Notes: generated by a model not told the origin, from the letters alone. DNA of 64,000 nucleotides from Acetobacter estunensis (GCF_011516945.1 NZ_WOTH01000006.1:59093-123092); one strand, 5' to 3'; shown: positions 1 through 9,923, counted from the first letter of the stretch. Numbers and translations are program-made.

Positions 1-1
1 C

Positions 2-295
2 CTCGTGGCAGAGGGCAATATCGTACTCAACGAAGGCCAGCCACGCCGCACATTGCGCGTGACCAATTCGGGTGACCGCCCTGTGCAGGTCGGCAGCCAC
101 TATCACTTTGCCGAGGTGAATCCTGCGCTTCTGTTCGACCGTGAGCAGGCACTGGGCTGGCGTTTGGATGTGCCCTCCGGTGGGGCCATTCGTTTCGAGC
201 CGGGACAGGAACGCGAGGTCACGCTGGTGCCGTTCCGGGGCTTGCGCCGGGCTGTCGGCTTTCGGGGTGACGTCATGGGGAGTGTGGACAAATGA
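2..295 (+). CDS. ureB: Urease subunit beta, 5' end cut by window edge
   Basis: Structural beta subunit of the nickel urease, which hydrolyses urea to ammonia and carbamate in the cytoplasm. The family signature [13 protein letters not shown] is intact, as is the downstream NPALLFDR. The frame is open through base 2, and the family normally has a few more N-terminal residues before [10 protein letters not shown], so the GTG at 5 is more likely an internal valine codon than the true start. The stop overlaps the ureC start by 4 bp (ATGA). ureA and ureD are not in view and are presumably to the left. Confidence 0.95.
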   Translation, partial: LVAEGNIVLNEGQPRRTLRVTNSGDRPVQVGSHYHFAEVNPALLFDREQALGWRLDVPSGGAIRFEPGQEREVTLVPFRGLRRAVGFRGDVMGSVDK

Positions 296-1998
296 CGCGG
301 CTTTCCCGGCATGATTACGCAGGCCAGTTCGGTCCCACGACCGGTGATCGGGTGCGTCTGGCCGACACGGCGCTTCTGGTGGAGGTGGAGAAAGATTTCA
401 CCATCTATGGCGAGGAAGTGCGCTTTGGTGGCGGCAAGACCATTCGTGACGGCATGGGGCAATCGCAGGTCACGCGTGCGGAAGGAGCGGCGGACACTGT
501 CATCACCAATGCGCTGATCATTGATCACTGGGGCATCGTCAAGGCGGACGTGGCGTTGCGGGATGGACGGATCGCAGCCATTGGCAAAGCAGGCAATCCG
601 GATATTCAGCCGGGTGTGGGCATCATCATCGGGCCGGGTACGGAGATCATCGCCGGTGAGGGGAAGATCCTTACGGCGGGGGGCATCGACAGCCACATTC
701 ATTTCATCTGTCCGCAGCAGATCAAGGAAGCGCTGGCTTCAGGCGTCACCACCATGCTGGGTGGTGGCACGGGACCGGCCACCGGCACGGCGGCGACCAC
801 CTGCACGCCGGGGCCGTGGCATCTGGCGCGGATGTTGCAGGCGGCGGAGGCGTTTCCGGTCAATCTGGCGTTTGCAGGCAAAGGCAATGCTTCCCGACCG
901 GATGGGCTGGAGGAAATGGTGCGCGCGGGAGCGTGCTGCCTGAAACTGCATGAAGACTGGGGCTCAACCCCTGCGGCCATCGACAATTGTCTGAGCGTGG
1001 CGGATCGCATGGATGTGCAGGTGATGATCCACACCGATACGCTCAACGAGAGCGGCTTCGTGGAGGACACCATTGCCGCGTTCAAGGGGCGTACGATCCA
1101 TGCGTTTCACACGGAGGGCGCGGGCGGTGGTCATGCGCCCGACATCATCCGTGTGGCAGGCCTGCCGAACGTGCTGCCGTCCTCCACCAACCCGACGCGA
1201 CCCTATACGATCAACACGCTGGATGAGCATCTCGACATGCTCATGGTGTGTCACCATCTTGACCCGCAGGTGCCTGAGGACATCGCATTCGCGGAGAGCC
1301 GCATCCGGCGCGAGACCATCGCAGCGGAGGACATCTTTCACGACATGGGCGTGCTGTCGATGATGTCCTCGGACAGTCAGGCCATGGGGCGCGTGGGTGA
1401 GGTGCCGTTGCGAACGTGGCAGACGGCGCACAAGATGAAGCTTCAACGCGGCGCGTTACCGGGCGATGGCGCGGCAGATAATACCCGTGTGAAACGCTAC
1501 ATTGCGAAATACACGATCAATCCCGCTATCTCGCACGGTCTGTCGCATGAGGTCGGCTCGATCGAAGTGGGTAAGCTTGCCGATCTTGTGTTGTGGGAAC
1601 CCGCGTTTTTCGGTGTGAAGCCCGATCTGGTCATCAAGGGAGGGGCGATTGTCTATGCCATGATGGGCGATCCGAACGCCTCCATCCCGACGCCGCAGCC
1701 TGTGCATGGCCGCATGATGTTCGGAGGGTATGGCGGGGCGTTGACGCACACCAGTCTGACCTTTGTTTCGCAGGCAGCGCTTGAGGACGATATCGGGCAG
1801 AAGCTTGGGCTGAGAAAACCTCTGTCGGCTGTGTCCAACGTGCGTGGTGGCATTGGCAAACGCAGTATGATCCACAACGACGCGATGCCACATATCGAGG
1901 TCGATCCCGAGACGTACGAAGTCCGTGCGGACGGCGTGCTGCTGACCTGCGAACCTGCCGAAATCCTGCCCATGGCCCAGAGGTATTTCCTGTTCTGA
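292..1998 (+). CDS. ureC: Urease subunit alpha (catalytic)
   Basis: Catalytic subunit of urease, 568 aa, the normal length for UreC. Nickel ligands and catalytic residues are present: H135 and H137 in SHIHF, the carbamylated lysine K218 in CLKLHEDWG, histidines in [12 protein letters not shown] and [13 protein letters not shown], and the flap histidine H321 in MVCHHLD. All sit one residue beyond the Klebsiella numbering. The start overlaps the ureB stop and the stop overlaps the ureE start, so translation along the operon is probably coupled. No frameshift or missing active-site residue was seen. Confidence 0.98.
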   Translation: MTRLSRHDYAGQFGPTTGDRVRLADTALLVEVEKDFTIYGEEVRFGGGKTIRDGMGQSQVTRAEGAADTVITNALIIDHWGIVKADVALRDGRIAAIGKAGNPDIQPGVGIIIGPGTEIIAGEGKILTAGGIDSHIHFICPQQIKEALASGVTTMLGGGTGPATGTAATTCTPGPWHLARMLQAAEAFPVNLAFAGKGNASRPDGLEEMVRAGACCLKLHEDWGSTPAAIDNCLSVADRMDVQVMIHTDTLNESGFVEDTIAAFKGRTIHAFHTEGAGGGHAPDIIRVAGLPNVLPSSTNPTRPYTINTLDEHLDMLMVCHHLDPQVPEDIAFAESRIRRETIAAEDIFHDMGVLSMMSSDSQAMGRVGEVPLRTWQTAHKMKLQRGALPGDGAADNTRVKRYIAKYTINPAISHGLSHEVGSIEVGKLADLVLWEPAFFGVKPDLVIKGGAIVYAMMGDPNASIPTPQPVHGRMMFGGYGGALTHTSLTFVSQAALEDDIGQKLGLRKPLSAVSNVRGGIGKRSMIHNDAMPHIEVDPETYEVRADGVLLTCEPAEILPMAQRYFLF

Positions 1999-2510
1999 TG
2001 ACCCGTGTGATCGAGATTCTACCAGCAGGAGGCTGGGATGTTGCGCAGGCGACGGATGTGTTCGCTGCCGATTATGAAGGACGGCACCGTCGGCGCATGA
2101 TGCTGGGCCTGCGTTCAGGCGAGAAGGTGTTGCTGGAGCTTGAACATGCGCGCCTGCTTCAGGCTGGTGACGGATTGAAGCTCGACGATGGACGCATCGT
2201 GCGGGTGGAAGCGTTGCCGGAAAAGCTGATGGAAGTGACGGCGCATGATCCGCTGCATCTGATGCGGTTGGCGTGGCATCTGGGAAACCGGCATCTTCCG
2301 GCGGCGATCGACGCGCAGCGTATCCTCGTGCGGCAGGATCATGTGATCGCCGACATGATCCGTGGACTGGGCGGCCATGTGCATGAGGTCGAGGCGCCGT
2401 TCGATCCGGAAAGCGGGGCCTATACGGCGCGTGCGGCTTCCCACGATCACGCTCATGGGGAAGAGCATCATCACCATCATGGGCACGGTCATTCGCACTC
2501 CCATGATTGA
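1998..2510 (+). CDS. ureE: Urease accessory protein UreE (nickel metallochaperone)
   Basis: Delivers nickel to the UreC-UreFG maturation complex. The 170 aa protein has the UreE core (RRMMLGLRSGEKVLLELE, then the HLMRLAWHLGNRHLPAAI segment) and a His-rich C-terminal tail from about residue 148, with [17 protein letters not shown] at the end. Such tails bind several nickel ions in the family. It sits between ureC and ureF with 1-bp and 8-bp overlaps respectively. A NiCoT nickel permease lies at 15.6-16.6 kb, so uptake and delivery of nickel are encoded near each other. Confidence 0.96.
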   Translation: MTRVIEILPAGGWDVAQATDVFAADYEGRHRRRMMLGLRSGEKVLLELEHARLLQAGDGLKLDDGRIVRVEALPEKLMEVTAHDPLHLMRLAWHLGNRHLPAAIDAQRILVRQDHVIADMIRGLGGHVHEVEAPFDPESGAYTARAASHDHAHGEEHHHHHGHGHSHSHD

Positions 2511-3198
2511 CAGAAATGGCGGGACCGGTCCGAGGGACGGGGTGGATTTTCTGCGCCTTCTGTCATGGGTTTCTCCTGCCTTTCCCACAGGGGGGTATGC
2601 CTATAGCCATGGGCTGGAATGGGCGGTCGAGCAGGGCGATGTGCGTGATGTGGACACGCTGATTGCGTGGGTGAGTGCGCTGCTTCGTCATGGAAGTATC
2701 GGTAATGACCTGATCTTCCTGCGTGTGGCGTGGGAAGCGGCGCATGACATGGCCGCGTTGCGTCATATTGCCGATTTCGCCTGCGCATGTGCGTCTTCGC
2801 GGGAACGCTATGAAGAGACGGTCTATCAGGGCGAGGCTTTTCTGAAGGCGTCGGCTGTGTGGGACGTAGTCCCGACAAAAGCCGAACTTGTCGGTGTGCG
2901 GTGGCCGCTGCCGGTCGTGCAGGGGCTCGTGTTCCGCCGTGGGATGGTGGCGTGCAAGCAGGCGTTGCTGTCGGGTGGGTATGCCGCAGTGGCAGCCCTT
3001 GTGTCTGCCGCCGTGCGATTGGTGCCGCTGGGACAGACGGATGGATTGCGTGCACTTGCCCGATTGGAAGACGTGCTGCTGGAAGCGGCACAGGACGCGC
3101 TGACCCGGACATTGGAAGACGTGGGAAGCGCGTGCTTTCGTTCCGATCTCGCGGCCATGCATCATGAAACTCAGGAAACGAGGCTGTTCAGGACATGA
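2503..3198 (+). CDS. ureF: Urease accessory protein UreF
   Basis: GTPase-regulating accessory protein that forms the UreDFG complex on apo-urease. The family core begins [30 protein letters not shown], quoted here in pieces: [16 protein letters not shown] is the diagnostic N-terminal motif. The open frame extends left into ureE, but that part is out-of-frame ureE sequence. The ATG at 2503 overlaps the end of ureE and gives 231 aa, normal for UreF. The stop overlaps ureG by 4 bp. Confidence 0.94.
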   Translation: MIDRNGGTGPRDGVDFLRLLSWVSPAFPTGGYAYSHGLEWAVEQGDVRDVDTLIAWVSALLRHGSIGNDLIFLRVAWEAAHDMAALRHIADFACACASSRERYEETVYQGEAFLKASAVWDVVPTKAELVGVRWPLPVVQGLVFRRGMVACKQALLSGGYAAVAALVSAAVRLVPLGQTDGLRALARLEDVLLEAAQDALTRTLEDVGSACFRSDLAAMHHETQETRLFRT

Positions 3199-3809
3199 CA
3201 AAGGCAAAGCACGGTCCACTGCGTGTGGGCATCGGGGGGCCGGTGGGAACCGGAAAGACGGCGCTGATGGATGCGCTGTGTCGCCGGTTCCGTGAGGATT
3301 ACAATATCGCGGCCATCACCAACGATATTTACACACGTGAGGATGCGGAGTTCCTCACACGCGCCGGGTCGCTACCGCCCGAGCGTATCATGGGCATTGA
3401 GACGGGAGGATGTCCGCACACGGCGATCCGTGAGGATGCAAGCATCAACCTTGCGGGCATTGCCGAACTGACGGATCGGTTCGAGGGGCTGGATATCGTG
3501 CTGGTGGAGAGCGGCGGTGACAATCTGGCCGCGACCTTCAGCCCCGAGCTTGCGGATCTGACCATTTATGTCATCGATGTTTCGGCAGGTGACAAAATCC
3601 CGCGCAAAGGTGGGCCGGGGATTACGCGCAGCGATCTTCTGGTCATCAACAAGATCGATCTTGCACCCTATGTCGGGGCCGATCTTGGTGTGATGGACCG
3701 TGACAGCCGCCGCATGCGTGGGGAGCGGCCCTTCGTGTTTTCCAACATTCGCGCAGGTGAGGGAGTGGAAGATATTGCCCGGTTCATCATAGAGCAGGGC
3801 GGACTCTGA
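3195..3809 (+). CDS. ureG: Urease accessory protein UreG (GTPase)
   Basis: SIMIBI-class GTPase that powers nickel insertion into urease. Of 204 aa, residues 10-22 carry the P-loop ([13 protein letters not shown]). The family's [16 protein letters not shown] metal-binding CPH motif, the [17 protein letters not shown] segment and the guanine-specificity NKID motif are all present. Last gene of the contiguous ureB-C-E-F-G string; the next gene is about 150 bp away. A short inverted repeat (GTGATG/CATCAC) follows the stop but lacks a convincing T tract. Confidence 0.97.
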   Translation: MTKAKHGPLRVGIGGPVGTGKTALMDALCRRFREDYNIAAITNDIYTREDAEFLTRAGSLPPERIMGIETGGCPHTAIREDASINLAGIAELTDRFEGLDIVLVESGGDNLAATFSPELADLTIYVIDVSAGDKIPRKGGPGITRSDLLVINKIDLAPYVGADLGVMDRDSRRMRGERPFVFSNIRAGEGVEDIARFIIEQGGL

Positions 3810-3956
3810 AACATTCATTGGAGTGATGGGGTGTTTTCATCACGTCAGCGGAGAAATGTCCGTCTCTAAGTAATTTCACGCATCCCGCGATGACGATTCG
3901 TTTTCGTAATGTTTCTCCTGTCGCCAGTTGGTGACTGCGGCCACGGGAGGATGTTC

Positions 3957-5159
3957 ATGATTGCGCTTGCGTCGCGGTTCTCGATGAGCCGAAAAGAAAA
4001 CCTGCTCAGGTGCGGAAGCATTCTGTCGATTTGTGCCGCTTTCAGCGCGTTGGCTCCCACAGAGTCACGCGCTGCTGTGACGGTCAATTTTGGCAAGGAC
4101 CAGTTCTTCACACTGGGCGTGGGTGTGCGGGCCCAGTATCTCAGCAAGGATCCAGCCGCGACGCCGAGCAATTCAAGTGCTGCGAGCGCAAGTGATTTGC
4201 GTGTCTATATGGGCGCGCAGTTCCACAAATACGTCAAGGCAACGCTCAATCTCGAGCGGTTGCGCGATGGCAACTGGAACGTGCTCGACGGTATCCTTCA
4301 GGTCGAACCGTGGAAAGCGTTCAATATCTGGGGCGGTCGGATGCTGACTCCGAGTGATCGCTCCAATCTCGATGGCCCATATTTTCTCAGCACCTATGCC
4401 TTTCCCATCGTGTCCCAGTATCCCGGCGCATGGTCCGGCCGTGACGATGGTCTTGCGGTCTGGGGCAAGCTGATGAAGGATCATTTTCGTTACGTTGCGG
4501 GTGTCTATCGGGGCCATAACTGGCAGCGCGATGCGTCCAACCGGGGCGAGCACCCGCTGTTTGCGGCTCGTCTGGAATACAATTTTCTCGATCCCGAGCC
4601 GTCGCCTGCCTATTACACGGCCAGCACCTATTATGGAAAAGCCGACATTCTTGCGATCGGTCTGGCCGGTCAGTACGAAACGGATGGCGTGGGTACCGCG
4701 CAGCAGAAGGGTGACTACAAAGCCTGGAACATCGACGGTCTGTTCGAGAAGAAGATCGGTCCCGACGCGCGCTACGGCGTCTATACTCTGGAAGGCGCGT
4801 ATTACCAGTATTACACCGACGGCGTGAAGGACATCGCGGCGGGCCACGGGCAGCATTCTCCCGATTATGGCAATGTCGGTGGCATCAACGACGGCACGGC
4901 GTTTCTGGCCAGCACGGCCTATCTGATCCCCTACAAGCTTGGCTGGGGGCGCATCCAGCCGCTGGTGCGTTATCAGCAGTTCCGTTTCAAGAAGGATATG
5001 TACGGTGCGGGGCATCCGAAGACCACGCAGTTTGATGCCGGCGCGAACTATGTGATGGATGGCCACAATCTGCGCTTTACCTTCGATTACGTGCGCTACA
5101 AGCCGATGGGCACGCGGGCCTCGAATGCCTTTCTTCTGGGCATGCAGTTCCAGTACTGA
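3957..5159 (+). CDS. Outer-membrane porin-like beta-barrel protein
   Basis: Predicted outer-membrane channel of about 400 aa. An N-terminal signal peptide is visible (basic SRKENLLR, hydrophobic GSILSICAAFSALA, cleavage near ESRAA-VTV). The mature part is rich in aromatic, alternating beta-strand sequence and ends LLGMQFQY, an aromatic C-terminus typical of barrels recognised by the Bam machinery. The ATG at 3957 is preferred because GGGAGG lies 6 bp upstream; an ATG at 3951 has no spacing and one at 3984 is possible. Its place between urease and the urea transporter suggests a role in urea entry. That is inference only; the substrate is not visible. Confidence 0.75.
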   Translation: MIALASRFSMSRKENLLRCGSILSICAAFSALAPTESRAAVTVNFGKDQFFTLGVGVRAQYLSKDPAATPSNSSAASASDLRVYMGAQFHKYVKATLNLERLRDGNWNVLDGILQVEPWKAFNIWGGRMLTPSDRSNLDGPYFLSTYAFPIVSQYPGAWSGRDDGLAVWGKLMKDHFRYVAGVYRGHNWQRDASNRGEHPLFAARLEYNFLDPEPSPAYYTASTYYGKADILAIGLAGQYETDGVGTAQQKGDYKAWNIDGLFEKKIGPDARYGVYTLEGAYYQYYTDGVKDIAAGHGQHSPDYGNVGGINDGTAFLASTAYLIPYKLGWGRIQPLVRYQQFRFKKDMYGAGHPKTTQFDAGANYVMDGHNLRFTFDYVRYKPMGTRASNAFLLGMQFQY

Positions 5160-5226
5160 CGCCAACCGACCCGAGGACATCACTTGACAGGCGTGCTGAT
5201 GCGGACAGCCGCCGGGAGACATTGGA

Positions 5227-5667
5227 ATGTTGATCTTGAAGCCCCGGATCATGTGCGGACTGGTTTTTCTCACCTGTGGCGTTGCCGGAAGCGCGGCGCA
5301 TGCGGAGGAACCTCCTCTCGATACTCTCGATTGCCGCCATCTCTTTGTTGAGGACGTGCGGTTATCCGATCAGTTGGACGTGGTGAAACGGAAAGAGGCG
5401 GCGGATGTGGCGGCCGGCACGGCCGAGGAAGATCAGGGATTTTACGTAAAGTTCGATCCCGTGCCGGGCGTCGGCATCATGAAAGGAATGACTCTCTCTC
5501 CAGCGGGCAAGCCCATCCGTCAGGATACCAACGAGATGGGGCGCGACGCCCTGCAGGCGCGGCTGCTCTCGGTACGCCATGTGGAGCAGAACAAGTTGTG
5601 CCCGGAAGTGGGCTCTCCTGTGGAGAAGCGGACCACCATTCTCGACGATCAGGTGCGCGGACAGTAG
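5227..5667 (+). CDS. Small secreted protein of unknown function
   Basis: 146 aa with a clear Sec-type signal peptide (MLILKPRIM, hydrophobic CGLVFLTCGVAGSA, cleavage AHA-EE). The mature part has two cysteines (TLDCRHLF and NKLCPEVG) that could form a disulphide, and no family I recognise. It starts 67 bp after the porin-like gene in the same direction, so the two may be co-transcribed. Its stop codon directly abuts the stop of the convergent response-regulator gene. Position inside the urea cluster suggests a periplasmic accessory role; unproven. Confidence 0.65.
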   Translation: MLILKPRIMCGLVFLTCGVAGSAAHAEEPPLDTLDCRHLFVEDVRLSDQLDVVKRKEAADVAAGTAEEDQGFYVKFDPVPGVGIMKGMTLSPAGKPIRQDTNEMGRDALQARLLSVRHVEQNKLCPEVGSPVEKRTTILDDQVRGQ

Positions 5668-6552
5668 TTACCTTTCTCCAAGCAGGCGCGAGGCCGTGGC
5701 CGCTGCTGCGGCCCGCGAGCTAAGACCGGTCTTGTTGTAGATCTGTTCGATGTGTTTATCGATCGTGCGCGGGCTGACGGTGAGGATGTCCGCGATGTCG
5801 CGGCTGGTCTTGCCCCGTGAGATCCATAGCAGCACTTCCGCTTCCCGCCCGCTCAGCCCCAGTCGCGCCTGAAGCAGTCGCTCCGGATGGAGGGAGTGAC
5901 TGGCCAGACGCAGGAGCAGTTCGTCGTCATTAATGGCGCCGACAAAAGTGAGTGTCAGTTCGTCCTCGCTCGTGCTTTCGCGTAGCATTACCGAGCCGGG
6001 GCGCGGCAGAGTTGTTCCTTGCAGGAGAGCGGCAAGCGCTCCATCGGGGATTTTGTCCAGAAGCTGCGCGGCATGGGGCGTGGTCCACAGCATATCGCCT
6101 GCGCGGCTGACAGCGAGAAGAAAACGCCCCGCGCTGTCTAGGGCGCCATGGGCCGCGCGGATGCGGGAGGCTGCTTCGATCCGCACGCCGATACGGGCCA
6201 GAACCTCTTCCAGCCGCAGGGGTTTTGTGACGTAGTCCGCAGCCCCCAGTTCGAAGGCGCGGATCACGTGTTCGGTTTCGGTCAGGCCGGTCATGAAAAT
6301 GATGGGCGTGTGGGCCAGACGTGTGTCGTGACGCAGAGCCTCACACACGTCCCAGCCTGTCATGCCGGGCATCAGCGCGTCCACCAGAACCAGATCGGGC
6401 ACATATCGGGCCACGACTTCAAGCGCGGCCGGACCCGACTGCGCGAGCAGCACGTCATAACCGCCATGGGTAAGATGTTCATCCATCAGGCCAAGAACAG
6501 CGGGGTCGTCATCAATGACAAGGACGGTCTTGCGTGTGGGAGCGTTTGTCAT
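5668..6552 (-). CDS. Two-component response regulator, LuxR/NarL-type DNA-binding domain
   Basis: 294 aa. An N-terminal receiver domain has acidic residues at VLVIDDD, phospho-acceptor D58 in LVLVDALMPG and the conserved lysine in ADYVTKP. A linker of about 100 aa follows, then a C-terminal HTH with the LuxR signature (GLSGREAEVLLWISRGKTSRDIADIL, in part; SPRTIDKHIEQIY). Its start overlaps the stop of the hybrid kinase gene by 4 bp, so it is the cognate partner of that kinase. Likely target: the urtA promoter region with the palindrome at 9924-9947. DNA-binding regulators of this class normally act as dimers on such repeats. Confidence 0.9.
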   Translation of the reverse strand: MTNAPTRKTVLVIDDDPAVLGLMDEHLTHGGYDVLLAQSGPAALEVVARYVPDLVLVDALMPGMTGWDVCEALRHDTRLAHTPIIFMTGLTETEHVIRAFELGAADYVTKPLRLEEVLARIGVRIEAASRIRAAHGALDSAGRFLLAVSRAGDMLWTTPHAAQLLDKIPDGALAALLQGTTLPRPGSVMLRESTSEDELTLTFVGAINDDELLLRLASHSLHPERLLQARLGLSGREAEVLLWISRGKTSRDIADILTVSPRTIDKHIEQIYNKTGLSSRAAAAATASRLLGER

Positions 6553-9500
6553 GGAAGGGGAGCCTCCAGATGGTGGCGCAGGGCTTCAAGCTGATAGGAC
6601 GTGACCAGTTTCAGGAGCGGAGCAAGAGCCGGTTCCAGTTCTGGCCGGTTTTGCTGCATGGTCGCCAAGTGTTCGCGAAGTTGTTTGAGGTTGCCGCCGT
6701 TCAGACAGGAGAGAAGCGTCTCCCGCTCCGCAGCCGAAAGTTCGGCGGTGGACGACCCCGCAGGTGCCGGGATGCAGGAAGGATTGGCAATCTCGGGAAA
6801 GACCCACTCCAACTTCAGCATACGCCCGATTTCTTCAATCAGGAGCGTCAGGTTCACCGGTTTTCCCAGAACCGGGCAGTCATCGAGCGAGGGCACATGC
6901 CGGTTTGCGCTTTCCACCAGATTCCCGGTGAGAAACATTAGCGGCAGGTGGGCAAACGGTCCTTGTCGTATGCGCAAAGCAAGATCGCGTCCGTCCATGC
7001 CGGGCATCGAAAGATCGAGCAGCAGTAAGTCCGGCTGAACATGTGGCAGGGTGTCGAGACATGTCGCGGCGCTTTCGGCTTCTTCGACGGTGAATCCGCA
7101 TCGTTCCAGAATCTCGCGCATGATCTGACGGTGCTGTCTGTTGTCGTCCACGACGAGGATTGTGCGATGCGATCCCTCATACCCACAGGGAAAGGCGGGC
7201 AGACGCGGTGGAAGTTCCACCTGTCGATCCGGCAGCATCAGCCTTACTCTGAAGCGCGAGCCTTGGTCGGGTGTGCTGGTAAACGTCAGTTCGCCGCCGA
7301 GGATCTCGGTGAGCAGTTTTGTAATGGTCAGTCCCAGTCCCGTTCCCGGGACAGCAGAGGTGGCAGCGGCACGTTCGAACGGTTCGAAGATGCGATTGTG
7401 GTCTTTCGGCGCGATCCCTGCACCGGTGTCCTCAATGACGAACTCAGCGATTTGTCCCTGCCAGCGTGCTGAGAAAGTCACGCTGCCGCGGGACGTAAAC
7501 TTCACGGCATTGGAGAGCAGGTTGAGCAGGATCTGACGCAGACGATGTTCGTCGCATGTGACGACGGCAGGCAGATGACCGGGTTTCCAGACGAAGCGCA
7601 GTCCTTTGGCCAGCGCCTGCGGGCGGATCATCTGGGCGACGGATTCCAGAAAGATGGGCAGCGCCACGATGTCTGAATGAAGTTCGATCCGTCCGGCCTC
7701 GATACGGGATATATCGAGCAGACCGGAGAGGATGCTCGTGATGTGCTCACCGCTTTCGCGCATGATGTCGAGCGCGCGGTGCCGTTCGGCCGGGACGCGT
7801 GGGTCGTGCTGAAGGAGTTGGATGTAGCCCATGATGGCGTTCAGCGGAGAGCGGATTTCGTGGCTGATGCCGCTGATGTAGCGTGTCTTGGCAAGACTTG
7901 CGGCCTCGGCCTTCTCTCGGGCGATTTTCAGCGCGCGGTCGGTGCGGCGGCGGGCGCGGATTTCGTTCATCAGCAGCCGCGTCTGATGCAGGGTCTCGCG
8001 TGTGGCGGTCCGGCGCCCTTCCTGCGCCATCACCAGCAGCCACGCGCCCACTGCACAGGCAAGGAACACCATCAGGAACAGGCCGTTCCATGCGCGCCCC
8101 GTCTGCCATGATAGAACGGCCAGCACGATGGTGATGCCCGTCATGATGAGTACAAAGCGGCCTCCGGGTGTAAGCAGAAGGCGGCGGATGCGTGTGGGCA
8201 ATGCACGCAACGGCGTGGCGAGTTGAGACGCCATGCGCGTGGAAACGGGTTTGCAGCGATCCCGGCAGCGCCCGTCGAGAGAGCAGCACAGCGAGCAGAT
8301 GGTGCCGCCATAGGCCGGGCATTCGGCCATGTCTTCGGCCTCGAAACTGTGTTCGCAGATTACGCATGTCATGGAGGAACGCGCATTCCATCCAGCGGGC
8401 TGCTGGCGGGCAAGATAGGTACGTCCGCCTGTGATCCACGCAAGGATCGGGGCCGTCAGGCAGGCCACTCCCAATGTCAGGAAGGGCGCGAAGGCTGCGG
8501 CATGTTCCCCAAGGGCACCCCACAGTGCTGCAATGCCCAAGGTCGCGGCAAGTCCCCACGCCCCCAGTCCCACGATGTTGAGGTCCGGCAACAGGGCGCG
8601 TTTGAACTCCACGAAAGGGGGACTGAAGCCAAGAAGCTTGCAAAAGACGATGTCACCCAGAATGGCCCCGATCCATGCACAGGCCAGCACGGCATAGAGC
8701 GTCAGGCCTGTCTGGATCGTGCTGACCAGACCGGCTTCCATCAGCAAAAGTGCTATGGTGACATTGAAGATGACGTAGAACACACGTCCCGGATGCGTGT
8801 GCGTCAGGCGGGAAAAGAAGTTCGACCACGCCAGAGAGCCGGCATAGGCGTTGGTGATGTTGATCTTCACCTGTGCCAGCGCGACCAGCATGACGGTCAG
8901 AAAGGTTGCGACGGGTGCCGGTGTGAAGGTTCCCCACGCCAGCCAGTACATCAGCCCCGGCTGCACTGCCTGCGCTGGCGTGAATCCTGCATTCAGGACC
9001 ATCCACGCGAGAAATGAACCTGCCAGCAGTTTGAACGCATCGAACAGCACCCAACCCGGGCCGCCAAGCACGAGGGCGCTCCACCATTGTCGTCGATTTG
9101 CGGCGGTGGGTGGAGGAAGAAAACGCAGAAAGTCGATCTGTTCCGCGCTCTGGCAGACCAGCACGACCATGACGGACGCGGCGCTTCCGATGGCGATGGC
9201 ATTGATGTGCGGAAAAAGCGGCTCCAGCCCCGGAAAATGCGTCCATGCGGGGAGAGCATCTGGGTGAAGGATCAGGAGCACGACAAGGGGCACCAGATTG
9301 AGGAAGAGCCAGAGCGGCTGGGTCGCGATCTGGAAGCGGGCGATAAAGGTGATGCCCCACGTTACCAGCGGAATGACGATGGCGGCGCAGAGGAGATAGG
9401 CCAGCCAGAGCGGAACACCCAACAGAGCGTGGAGCGTGCCAGCCAGTATGGCGGCTTCAAGCCCGAAGAAAATGAAGGTGAAGCTGGCGTAGAGCAGGGA

Positions 9501-9869
9501 AGTGATGGTTGAGCCGATATAGCCGAAACCCGTGCCCCGTGTGAGGAGGTCGATGTCCAGTCCCGCACGGGCTGCCGTGGCGGAGAGAGGAAGGCTCACG
9601 CAAAAAATGACGACGGTGACGAGAAGAATGGCCAGTGCCGTGTTGGTGAAACCGAAGGCGAGTGTCAGCGTGCCGCCCATGGCTTCGAGTGCCAGAAAAG
9701 AGATGGAGCCAAGCGCGGTCAGGGCGGCCCGCATAGGGGTGACTGTACGGGCGCGCCGTGCCGTGAAGCGCAGGGCATAGTCTTCGAAGGTCTGGTCGGC
9801 GGCCCAGCGGCTGTAGGCCCGGCGGGTGCGCACGATGCGCAGACGGCTGGTGTCGGTCGGCAAGGTCAC
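6549..9869 (-). CDS. NCS1-type permease fused to hybrid sensor histidine kinase
   Basis: About 1,106 aa with four visible parts. Residues ~20-490 are an NCS1 (cytosine/purine/hydantoin permease-like) membrane domain of many helices, opening with AYSRWAADQTFEDYALRF. Residues 502-539 form a cysteine-rich stretch (CVIC, then CSLCC and CRDRC). After two more membrane segments comes a kinase core with H670 in ISHEIRSPLNAIMGY, an N box (NLLSNAVKF) and G boxes (DTGAGIAP, GTGLGLTI). A receiver follows with D952 in LLLLDLSMPGMDG. The open frame reaches a TTG at 9986, but that would cover the whole urtA promoter region and a palindrome. GTG at 9869 leaves a 131-bp intergenic space and is preferred. Neighbouring urtABCDE suggests it senses urea or a related nitrogen compound (inference). 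Confidence 0.88.
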   Translation of the reverse strand: MTLPTDTSRLRIVRTRRAYSRWAADQTFEDYALRFTARRARTVTPMRAALTALGSISFLALEAMGGTLTLAFGFTNTALAILLVTVVIFCVSLPLSATAARAGLDIDLLTRGTGFGYIGSTITSLLYASFTFIFFGLEAAILAGTLHALLGVPLWLAYLLCAAIVIPLVTWGITFIARFQIATQPLWLFLNLVPLVVLLILHPDALPAWTHFPGLEPLFPHINAIAIGSAASVMVVLVCQSAEQIDFLRFLPPPTAANRRQWWSALVLGGPGWVLFDAFKLLAGSFLAWMVLNAGFTPAQAVQPGLMYWLAWGTFTPAPVATFLTVMLVALAQVKINITNAYAGSLAWSNFFSRLTHTHPGRVFYVIFNVTIALLLMEAGLVSTIQTGLTLYAVLACAWIGAILGDIVFCKLLGFSPPFVEFKRALLPDLNIVGLGAWGLAATLGIAALWGALGEHAAAFAPFLTLGVACLTAPILAWITGGRTYLARQQPAGWNARSSMTCVICEHSFEAEDMAECPAYGGTICSLCCSLDGRCRDRCKPVSTRMASQLATPLRALPTRIRRLLLTPGGRFVLIMTGITIVLAVLSWQTGRAWNGLFLMVFLACAVGAWLLVMAQEGRRTATRETLHQTRLLMNEIRARRRTDRALKIAREKAEAASLAKTRYISGISHEIRSPLNAIMGYIQLLQHDPRVPAERHRALDIMRESGEHITSILSGLLDISRIEAGRIELHSDIVALPIFLESVAQMIRPQALAKGLRFVWKPGHLPAVVTCDEHRLRQILLNLLSNAVKFTSRGSVTFSARWQGQIAEFVIEDTGAGIAPKDHNRIFEPFERAAATSAVPGTGLGLTITKLLTEILGGELTFTSTPDQGSRFRVRLMLPDRQVELPPRLPAFPCGYEGSHRTILVVDDNRQHRQIMREILERCGFTVEEAESAATCLDTLPHVQPDLLLLDLSMPGMDGRDLALRIRQGPFAHLPLMFLTGNLVESANRHVPSLDDCPVLGKPVNLTLLIEEIGRMLKLEWVFPEIANPSCIPAPAGSSTAELSAAERETLLSCLNGGNLKQLREHLATMQQNRPELEPALAPLLKLVTSYQLEALRHHLEAPLP

Positions 9870-9923
9870 TGTTTTGGCTGTCCGGATGGCTGCAGACAGT
9901 ATCGTAACCGAAAAGAACTCCGG

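Noticed and set aside
2440..2510. The histidine-rich end of UreE as a frameshift or cloning artefact
   Set aside because: His-rich tails are natural in UreE proteins, and the frame and overlap with ureF are exactly as expected.
3825..3845. Terminator after ureG
   Set aside because: GTGATG/CATCAC can pair, but the stem is short, AT-containing and not followed by a T tract.
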